From Thraustochytrium sp. TN22 (Eukaryota; Sar; Bigyra; Thraustochytrida; Thraustochytriidae), in assembly GCA_013306675.1 (NCBI GenBank), contig JABLUY010000314.1:1-35220 (forward strand): a stretch of 35,220 bases of DNA, given 5' to 3'. The position numbers and the translations under genes were made by a program. The notes under the pieces are model-generated. The model had not been told where the DNA came from. It searched no databases and saw only the letters and a list, made by a program, of their open reading frames with translations. Shown here one piece after another: positions 7,633 to 14,550 of the stretch (within the stretch, counting starts at the first letter, position 1; each line of letters starts with the position of its first letter).

Positions 7633-10600
7633 ATGTTCGCGTTCGGGGGCGGCGCCTCGCGCGCGTCGAACGAGGACACGGCGCTGGTGCACGTGCTGCT
7701 GGCGCTCGGCCTGCAGGACAGCGTGCGGAGGGTCGTGCGCGCCGCCGTGGCGCGCGGCGAGGCGGCGCGCGGCGAGGCGGCCCAGGCGCGAGGGCAGCAG
7801 CAGCAGCAGCAGGAGGAGGAGGAGGAGAAGGAGCTTGGCGAGGACCTGCCCGAGGTGCGCGCGCTGCTGGAGAGCCTTGAGCTGTGCCTGTGGCACGGGC
7901 TGCGCGCGGCACCAGCGCAGCCCGCCGCCAAGAAGCGCGCTGCGGGCAAGGCCGACAAGGCCGAGCGCGCCGCGAATGATGGTCGCTTCTGGGACTTTCT
8001 CGCGCAGCTCGAGCGCGCCGACAAGGCGGCCTTCGCGGGCACCATCATGCTCGTGCGCCACAATGCCACGGCATGCGCCACGCGCGTAGGCCTCTGCCGC
8101 GCCTGGATCCGCATGCTGCTCAACCAGAACGCACTGGAGTTCACCGTGCGCGCTCTGTGCAGGCTCGCCTCCACTTCGGGATCCGACTTCTACGAGGACT
8201 GGGCCTTTGTGCGCTGGTCCGCCGAGACCAACCGCACGCTCTTCTTCACGCTCCTCGCCTCCCTCAACGACATCGGCTTCGCGCTCGACGTCAACCACGC
8301 CGACCTCGACATGGCTCCTCGCCAGCCGCCGCTCGGCCGCCTCACCGCGCAGGACGCCGTCTGCAGCCCGGCCATTGAGTCTGCACTTGCAGTCGCCCGC
8401 TCGCCTTCTCCTGACGACCCGCCCTCCGTGCTGGTGGCCTCTTCCGTCGACCCGGCCGCCTCTGGCCGCTTCGTCAACGTCGCGCCCGGCGTCTTCTTCA
8501 ACAAGACCACCGGCTTCCAGCTGCGTCACGAGCCCTCACAGCACGCCGCCGCCGGCCCCGCCTGGGTGCTCTGTGCTCCGCAGGCGACTGAGCCGCGTTA
8601 CCTTGCTCGCACGTCCTCGAGTGCCTCGGTTCCCCCAACTCAGGGCTGGGAGGTATGCTGCGCCGAATACGACCAGCCGCCGCGCTTTGTGCACATGCTC
8701 CATTCGCAAACGGTCTTTGCGCGTCTCGATCCAGGTGCATCCAAGGTCAATGCAGGCGCCCTCTTACGCTCCGAGGTCCAGGCGCTCCGCGTCGAGGTGC
8801 ATCAGCTCAAGCACGAGCGAGGCCACCTTGATGAGGTTCGACGGCGTCCTCTGCGCGTCGCAAGAGAACATTTCGCGTCGGACGCTGAAGGCAAATCAGG
8901 AGCTGGCGCTGAAGCTGGCGCTGAAGCTGGTGCTGGCGCTGAAGCTGGTGCTGGTGCTGGTGTTGAAGCTGAAGCTGAAGCTGGTGCTGGCGCTGGTGCT
9001 GGCGCTGGTGCTGGTGTTGAAGCTGGAGCCGAAGCTCACGCGGACGAGGAAGAGGCAGACCTCGGCCAAAAGGACGAGGCCGAGCCCAGCGGTGCTGCGG
9101 GAGACTCGCTCGCTGTCAAGAGCACAATTAGCGAGCTCGGCAGCGACTTTGCCCTGCGTACGCAAGTGCGCACGCCGCCCCCTTCCGTGGACCCCTCCGG
9201 CGGGCCCGAACGAGCAGAATCAGCTCTGTCGTCGATGGCAGAGGCGGGGCGAAGCGTGGCCGAGAAGGAAGCCGGGCGTGCCGATGTGCAGCGCGAAGCT
9301 GAGGCTTGCGAAAAGGAAACTACCCGGAGCCCAAGGTCAAGCGAGACGGGCGCCGAAATAAGACCGCGCGAGCAGCCAAAGGTCGAACCCAAGGAGGGAG
9401 CAGAGTCGGGGCCAAAAATTGTCGACGCTACAGAAATGGCCGCGCCGATGGCTCTGCAGGACGATGCCCGCAGCGCGTCCGAGCCTCTAGGAGGTGTTGA
9501 CCATGTACACAGGGACGGCGCAGCAGCAACAAACACGGCCAACTCTGGACACGAGGACGATCCAACAGCTCTTCCTACGGCCGAACCTGAACACAAGGAC
9601 GATCCGACAGCTTTACCTGTACAGCAAGAGGCCAGCGTGGCAGCTGAGTTAATCGAAACCGAGGATACCGACATGGCCGACGATGGCGATGTGTCAAGCG
9701 AGAATCTGGAAGCCGAGAGCGTTCTTAAGCAGAGAGGCGAACGGGACGAAGAGGATGGCCACGGGCACGAGCAAATCACGACGAGCCAAGAGAAGGAGGC
9801 AAGGCAAGAATTGGTGGATGGCACGGAGAGTGTGCGCGACGTTGATGCCCAAGCGAAGGCTGCAAGGCCGGAGATGGTGGACGACCATGGTGTCCGCGAT
9901 GCCGAGGTCGACGAGGCGAGCTCTACGCAGGTGGGCGACGCAGATATGGTTGAGGTGGAGGACGACAAGGAGACGGCTGCACATGCCAGCCCGACGGAAG
10001 AACACCTCGCACAAATGACGACCGCCCGCGTCGATCCCGTCGCACCAAACGAGCATATCGATAACGAGGCGATAAGAAAGGCCACGGATGACCAAATGGA
10101 CATCGACGAGGACGAGACCGAGGCGGGCACGGCCGACGCGGCACATTCGCTCGTCAGCTCGCCGGGGGTGGGCGCGCATGGCGGCCGACTCCACACGAAG
10201 GGCTCGCGCGCCACGCGAATCAAGCTGGCGACCATTGAGGATGACGCCTCGGCCGGCCCTCTTCAAGTACTGGACACCCCGCGGACGCCGCGGGAGAGAT
10301 CCAGTGCGCGGCCCACGGTGCTGCACACGTCGCGTATCGCGGAAGCCACGCGCCAACATTCGGAAGCCGTGCAGCACGACAGCGACCTACTCATCGTGCC
10401 CAGCAGCGAACATCGTGAGGACGAAACCGAGGAGGAGCGCCTGGATCGATTTGCGCGGGAGGAGGCCGAATCATTGGCTGCTTTCATCGCGGAAAAGGAA
10501 GCGGAGGCCGCCTCTCGCCTCAAGGCGCCCGCGCCAGAGCCCAAACCGACCCGGCAGCCAAAGGAGACGACGCCCAAGACGCCAACAGTGCCTACGGAGG

Positions 10601-12645
10601 CGTTTGCAGACCTCGTGCGCGCCTACGTCCGGCTGGATCCACGCTGCGAAGCCGGCCGCCAGCTCGCCTCTCAAATCAAGGTGATTACCGACTACGACAT
10701 CGGCCCTCTGTTGGACGTCGCGCCGGCCTTGGGCTGGAAGCGCGAAGCCGCCGAGGATGATCGCCAGAGCGCTCCGAGCACCGCTTCGCTGCCAGCCCCG
10801 GCTTCAACGCCGGCCCTCCCTAGCAGCTCCAACTCTTCCTCCAGCTCTTCCTCCTCCTCCTCCTCCTCCTCCTCCTCCAACTCGTCGTCATCCTCGTCGA
10901 GCGGGTCCGCCTTCGCAGCCGTCACTGCGACGGCGTCAGAGGCCTTCATGAGCTACATGCCGGGGCGCATCTCGCTCTGGGGGCGCAGCTCTGCAGACGA
11001 GGCCCAGGCCAAGTCCTCAAGCGATGAAGATTCGGACTCGGACGCAGATCTGGTCGATGCGCGCGGCGCGGAGGACGGAGATAAAGTCGACATCGAGATC
11101 GCCGGCGACGCGAACGCCGCGCGCGTCGAGAGTGCCGCCGTGGTAGGGCACTTCATCGCCAAGCAAGCGGGCGACGTGCACGTGCGGTTCGTCATTCGGG
11201 TTCACCTGCGCAAGACCTCGGCAGTCATGGAGGAAGACGCGGTGTCCACAAGCGACGCGTCGATTCTGCAGGGCGATGGCACCTCAACGCGCCCCGCGGC
11301 GGCCAGCATGCGCCAGAGCGCTGTCTTCACGGTGCACCGGCGCTTCAAGGAGTTCAAGGAGTTTCGCGCGTCGCTCGCCCTTGCCGCGGAGGACTTCGAC
11401 CCCGAGTATCTACCAGCGCTGCCCAAGACGGCGTGGACGCGCAGCTTTTCGGAGGATTACATCACGCGCAAGCGCGCGGCGCTGGATGATTTCCTGCAGG
11501 GGACGCTGCGTCTGGAGATGGGCGAGACGCCGGCGAGGGAGCACGCCTCGGTCCTTGCGTTCCTGACACGTGGAGCGACGGTGACGTGGGAGGAGGAGGC
11601 TGCCGCCCCGCGGCGCGACTTGCTCTCGCGAGCTGCGGGCGGGAGCAGCCGGAGCCTTGGCAGCAGCTCTCGCGACGACGGGTCCGCGGAGGAGTGGCGC
11701 GCTCCGGAGCGCGGCTTGCACGTGGCGCTGGTCACTGAGCCGCGCGGCGATCCGCACGTGCTGGAGCAGCGGGACAGTGCCGGGCTTGCGGAGCAGGACT
11801 TTCGCTGCGTGAGCTGCGGGCGCGACTTGAGCATCTCGCTGGGCCCCTCGAGCGGCCTGCTACGCACCTCGCACGGGCCGGCGCTCCGGTCGGCGCGCTT
11901 CTGCCACTACACGGAACGATGGTTCTGCCCGGGCTGCTACTTTGGCGGGGGCGAGGCCGGTCGCGCCGCCGGGGGCAATCTAGACGAGGACTTTCTCGGC
12001 CTGGATCTGGACAGCGAGCTGAGCGACGATGCGGGCGCGCGGCCGGCGCCGGAGCATCGCCGCGCCCTGCCAACCCGCATCCTGCACCACTGGGACTTTG
12101 AGGCGTACTCCGTGTCAGCGGAGGCGGCGGTCTTTTTGGACGAAATTCGGGAGCACCCGGTCCTGTGCGTGTCTGCAGAGAGCCCGCGACTGTTCTCCGA
12201 GGTCAAGGACATGCAGCATGCCCGACTCTTGCGGCTCCAGCTCGTGCACGCTCGCGAGGCGCTGGAGGCGTGTCCGCTGCGGAAGCGCACGAGCGGTGCC
12301 GCTCTGCCGGCGCTCCGCGGGCGCGAGCATCTCGCGCTCGAGACGGAGATGTACTCGATCAAGGACCTCTTCGACGTCCACCTGGGCAACCTGGTTGCGC
12401 TGCTCATGCGCGCTGTCGAGCAGGCGGCGCAGCACATCACGCAATCCTGCGAGGTGTGCAAGTCCGAGGGACGGCCTTGCTCCGCGTGCGGCCGGCCAGA
12501 CGACCCACTCTTCGTCTTCCAGATTGGCAAGGCCGTGCTGTGCCGCGGCTGCGGCAACATCTTCCATCGCTCCTGCTTCGTCGACCTGGGCGGCGAGGAC
12601 GCCTGCCCCGTGTGCGTGTGCGAGCCATCCCAGTCGGGGCCGTGA
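7633..12645 (+). CDS. RUN-PX-Rubicon-homology (zinc-binding) trafficking protein
   Basis: 1670 aa, single ORF. Residues ~12-230 form a RUN domain: LELCLWHGL, then FWDFL, then WIRMLLNQNALEFTVRAL, then TNRTLFFTLLASLNDIGFAL. Residues ~424-470 are an Ala/Gly/Glu repeat, followed by ~600 acidic, probably disordered residues and a poly-Ser run near 1065-1090. Residues ~1175-1315 form a PX domain with the phosphoinositide-binding RRFKEF motif and DYITRKRAALDDFL. Residues ~1390-1668 form a Rubicon-homology zinc-binding domain: CVSCG, then FCHYTERWFCPGCY, then a central helical part (DLFDVHLGNLVALLMRA), then CEVCKSEGRPCSACGRP, CRGCGNIFHRSCF and CPVC. Rubicon and PLEKHM1 join RUN to this domain and act with Rab7 and PI3-kinase complexes in autophagy and endosome maturation; plant proteins join PX to it. 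A role in late endosome/autophagosome trafficking is inferred. The gene converges on its 3' neighbour with only 69 bp between stop codons. Confidence 0.85.
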   Translation: MFAFGGGASRASNEDTALVHVLLALGLQDSVRRVVRAAVARGEAARGEAAQARGQQQQQQEEEEEKELGEDLPEVRALLESLELCLWHGLRAAPAQPAAKKRAAGKADKAERAANDGRFWDFLAQLERADKAAFAGTIMLVRHNATACATRVGLCRAWIRMLLNQNALEFTVRALCRLASTSGSDFYEDWAFVRWSAETNRTLFFTLLASLNDIGFALDVNHADLDMAPRQPPLGRLTAQDAVCSPAIESALAVARSPSPDDPPSVLVASSVDPAASGRFVNVAPGVFFNKTTGFQLRHEPSQHAAAGPAWVLCAPQATEPRYLARTSSSASVPPTQGWEVCCAEYDQPPRFVHMLHSQTVFARLDPGASKVNAGALLRSEVQALRVEVHQLKHERGHLDEVRRRPLRVAREHFASDAEGKSGAGAEAGAEAGAGAEAGAGAGVEAEAEAGAGAGAGAGAGVEAGAEAHADEEEADLGQKDEAEPSGAAGDSLAVKSTISELGSDFALRTQVRTPPPSVDPSGGPERAESALSSMAEAGRSVAEKEAGRADVQREAEACEKETTRSPRSSETGAEIRPREQPKVEPKEGAESGPKIVDATEMAAPMALQDDARSASEPLGGVDHVHRDGAAATNTANSGHEDDPTALPTAEPEHKDDPTALPVQQEASVAAELIETEDTDMADDGDVSSENLEAESVLKQRGERDEEDGHGHEQITTSQEKEARQELVDGTESVRDVDAQAKAARPEMVDDHGVRDAEVDEASSTQVGDADMVEVEDDKETAAHASPTEEHLAQMTTARVDPVAPNEHIDNEAIRKATDDQMDIDEDETEAGTADAAHSLVSSPGVGAHGGRLHTKGSRATRIKLATIEDDASAGPLQVLDTPRTPRERSSARPTVLHTSRIAEATRQHSEAVQHDSDLLIVPSSEHREDETEEERLDRFAREEAESLAAFIAEKEAEAASRLKAPAPEPKPTRQPKETTPKTPTVPTEAFADLVRAYVRLDPRCEAGRQLASQIKVITDYDIGPLLDVAPALGWKREAAEDDRQSAPSTASLPAPASTPALPSSSNSSSSSSSSSSSSSSSNSSSSSSSGSAFAAVTATASEAFMSYMPGRISLWGRSSADEAQAKSSSDEDSDSDADLVDARGAEDGDKVDIEIAGDANAARVESAAVVGHFIAKQAGDVHVRFVIRVHLRKTSAVMEEDAVSTSDASILQGDGTSTRPAAASMRQSAVFTVHRRFKEFKEFRASLALAAEDFDPEYLPALPKTAWTRSFSEDYITRKRAALDDFLQGTLRLEMGETPAREHASVLAFLTRGATVTWEEEAAAPRRDLLSRAAGGSSRSLGSSSRDDGSAEEWRAPERGLHVALVTEPRGDPHVLEQRDSAGLAEQDFRCVSCGRDLSISLGPSSGLLRTSHGPALRSARFCHYTERWFCPGCYFGGGEAGRAAGGNLDEDFLGLDLDSELSDDAGARPAPEHRRALPTRILHHWDFEAYSVSAEAAVFLDEIREHPVLCVSAESPRLFSEVKDMQHARLLRLQLVHAREALEACPLRKRTSGAALPALRGREHLALETEMYSIKDLFDVHLGNLVALLMRAVEQAAQHITQSCEVCKSEGRPCSACGRPDDPLFVFQIGKAVLCRGCGNIFHRSCFVDLGGEDACPVCVCEPSQSGP
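8902..9039 (+). repeat. GCTGG(C/T)GCTGAA-type hexa/dodecamer repeat inside the coding region
   Basis: Imperfect repeats of gctggcgctgaa and gctggtgctggt encode an Ala-Gly-Glu-Ala tract in the linker of the RUN-PX gene. Because the unit is a multiple of three, all frames stay open across it, which explains shadow ORFs here. Confidence 0.85.
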
Positions 12646-12714
12646 CGAACCGTTGCACCCGACTGACACTGAGTCAGCGAAGCAAGTAACCTGGGACTGT
12701 TCATGTAATTTTCT

Positions 12715-14322
12715 TCACTTGTTTGTTCGCCATGTTGAAGCCTTGCGCATGATGGAGCCAACCACGCTGGTGCGCTTTCTGTCCAAGCCTTCGGGCAGCT
12801 CGGAGAAGAGGTCCGCGTTCGTCTGCGGGTCGTCATTGTCGCCAACCTCGTTGGCGTCGAGGACGGGCTCGGTCTCCGTCTTGGCCGCCGCCTCACTGTC
12901 GGCCGCGGCCCCGGCTGAGGCGTCTTGGCCCTGGTCGCCCGCCTCAAGCAATTCCGCCGCGGCGCTGCGGCCAGGCGAGCTGCGGCCCGAGGCGGCGCTA
13001 CGGTGAGTCCTGGCGCTCTCACGACGTGTAAAAACGCTGCCGACGGCCTCGCTACGCTCGCTTCGACCCCCGATACTGCCGCGCGAGATGGCGCGCAGCA
13101 CGCCTGCAGAGGCGAAGCTGGCGAACTTGAAGTCCGAGTCTTCCGGGTCCTCGCCCTCTTCGCAGCCTTCGGTTGCCAAGGGGCCGCCTTGAGCGAAGAG
13201 GCGCGTGCGCTGGCGGTCGAGCCTCATGCGCTCTTCGAGCACCTCCTGATGCGCCTGGTTCAGGTGCGTGAGCGCCTTCGAGGCGCGCAGAATAGCCGAC
13301 GCCGGCACGGGTCTCGGCTTCGCCCCTGGGAAGCCGAGGGCGAACTCGTTCAAGTTAAGAAAGGGCCGCAAGGTCTGGATCTGCACCACGCGCCGCTTTG
13401 GGAAGAGGCGCGCCAGGACCTTTTTGGCGCGGAGGTCCGCGTCCGGCTTGCCGTATGCCGGGACCAAGACGCCACCATTGGCGACGAGGAACCCCATGTA
13501 GCGTTGCTGGAGCTGGTGCACCTCCTGCACCTGACCCATGACGCGGTCGGCCCGAGCCTTGGACGTGCGGCGGGGGACGATGAGGCCGCCCTCCGGTGCG
13601 AATCGCGCCCTGCGGAAGGTGACCATGGTCTTGAGGCCCGCCACGAAGCGAATCACGTCTGAGGGCCGAGTGAGGCCGGCAGCCTGCAGTGCCGCGTCCT
13701 CGTCATTGGCGTCGTCGCCGAGGCTTCGCTCGTCGAAGTCCGTGCCTGGACTCAGCAGGATCTGGCCGTTGGCGTTCGTGTCCACAAAGCCTTGCTCGGG
13801 CGCAAGCGTATGGCCGTGCCGCAGCACCGGACCGCGGTAGCGGTGCAGACGCTCGACCTCGCAGATTTGGCGGATCACCGAGCTCGTGCCGCCAGGAGGC
13901 GCGTCAGCACAGTTGTACTCCACCACGCGAACATCGCCGGCCTGCCCGCGGACAAAGGAGACCGGGTTGGCGTCCGACCAGCGGTCCGGCACGTCGAAGA
14001 GCTGGACCACGCGCACGTGGTCCGGCAACGAGCGGCGCGCGCGAATGTACTGCTGCCGGCTCTCGATGCAGACCGTGACGGGCTCGAACTGGGAGAGCGC
14101 CGCGGCGACCTCAAAGGCCACGTCCTCATCCGCGCAGCCCAGCACGTACGAGAAGGCGTGCGTCTCCCAGCACGGCAGCGCCTCGCAGCCGTCCTGGCGC
14201 GGCGTCCTCGTCTTCGCAGCCGCACCGTCCGGGTCCAGTTCCTCGAGCCGCGTCGCTAGCTTGCGGTATGCTGCCAGGAATTTGCCGCCGCGCACATATG
14301 GCGTCGGCGTGGGCGGCTCCAT
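12715..14322 (-). CDS. Agmatine/peptidylarginine deiminase-fold protein, probably catalytically inactive
   Basis: 535 aa from the ATG at 14322. An upstream ATG at 14532 would add 70 residues, but that stretch is AT-richer and not protein-like. Residues ~75-130 resemble the start of the PAD_porph/agmatine deiminase fold: FEPVTVCIESRQQYIRARR, then LPDHVRVVQLFDVPDRWSDA, then GDVRVVEYN. Residues ~275-340 resemble its last blade: YMGFLVANGGVLVPAYGKPD, then LFPKRRVVQIQTL. The usual catalytic elements are altered: the W-x-R-D-T-G-P block reads RWSDANPVS, the E-G-G-x-x-H block reads EQGFVDTNANG without His, and the G-G-G-x-x-H-C block that holds the nucleophilic Cys reads RPFLNLNEFALGF. Residues ~360-535 are Ser/Ala/Glu-rich and probably disordered. 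Fold assignment is by remembered motifs; loss of deiminase activity is inferred. A binding or scaffold role is possible. Confidence 0.55.
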   Translation of the reverse strand: MEPPTPTPYVRGGKFLAAYRKLATRLEELDPDGAAAKTRTPRQDGCEALPCWETHAFSYVLGCADEDVAFEVAAALSQFEPVTVCIESRQQYIRARRSLPDHVRVVQLFDVPDRWSDANPVSFVRGQAGDVRVVEYNCADAPPGGTSSVIRQICEVERLHRYRGPVLRHGHTLAPEQGFVDTNANGQILLSPGTDFDERSLGDDANDEDAALQAAGLTRPSDVIRFVAGLKTMVTFRRARFAPEGGLIVPRRTSKARADRVMGQVQEVHQLQQRYMGFLVANGGVLVPAYGKPDADLRAKKVLARLFPKRRVVQIQTLRPFLNLNEFALGFPGAKPRPVPASAILRASKALTHLNQAHQEVLEERMRLDRQRTRLFAQGGPLATEGCEEGEDPEDSDFKFASFASAGVLRAISRGSIGGRSERSEAVGSVFTRRESARTHRSAASGRSSPGRSAAAELLEAGDQGQDASAGAAADSEAAAKTETEPVLDANEVGDNDDPQTNADLFSELPEGLDRKRTSVVGSIMRKASTWRTNK

Positions 14323-14550
14323 TCTGCGCACGCGCGCGCGCAAAGCGAGCGCGTCTGATCGTCCTACGGCCAGCGACGCGAGCAAAGACGCACGCCACCA
14401 AGAGCACGCGCGGCGGCGAGGCGTGAAACACAAGAAAATGCAGAATGACTCATCATGATGCTCACGAGCCGTTGGACCAATTTCTCTCGAGCTTACAGTT
14501 AGGACACATAATTTGTTCGAAGTCACACTCACAACAAAAGCTGCAGTGAA

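Noticed and set aside
7322-7912. Upstream 197-codon extension of the Cep57-like ORF
   Set aside because: It is Arg/Pro/Ala low complexity, overlaps the start of the divergent RUN-PX gene, and covers a GC-box promoter. The Met at 7321 begins sequence with normal composition.
6842-8089. 415-codon plus-strand ORF
   Set aside because: Almost entirely Arg/Ala/Gly; it overlaps two better supported genes and the promoter between them.
9036-10235. 399-codon minus-strand ORF rich in Ser/Ala/Thr
   Set aside because: It is the antisense shadow of the acidic linker of the RUN-PX gene; GAG/GAC codons read as Ser/Leu/Val on the other strand.
14323-14532. 70-codon N-terminal extension of the deiminase-fold ORF
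   Set aside because: AT-richer sequence between genes, with a composition unlike the downstream protein; read as 5'UTR.
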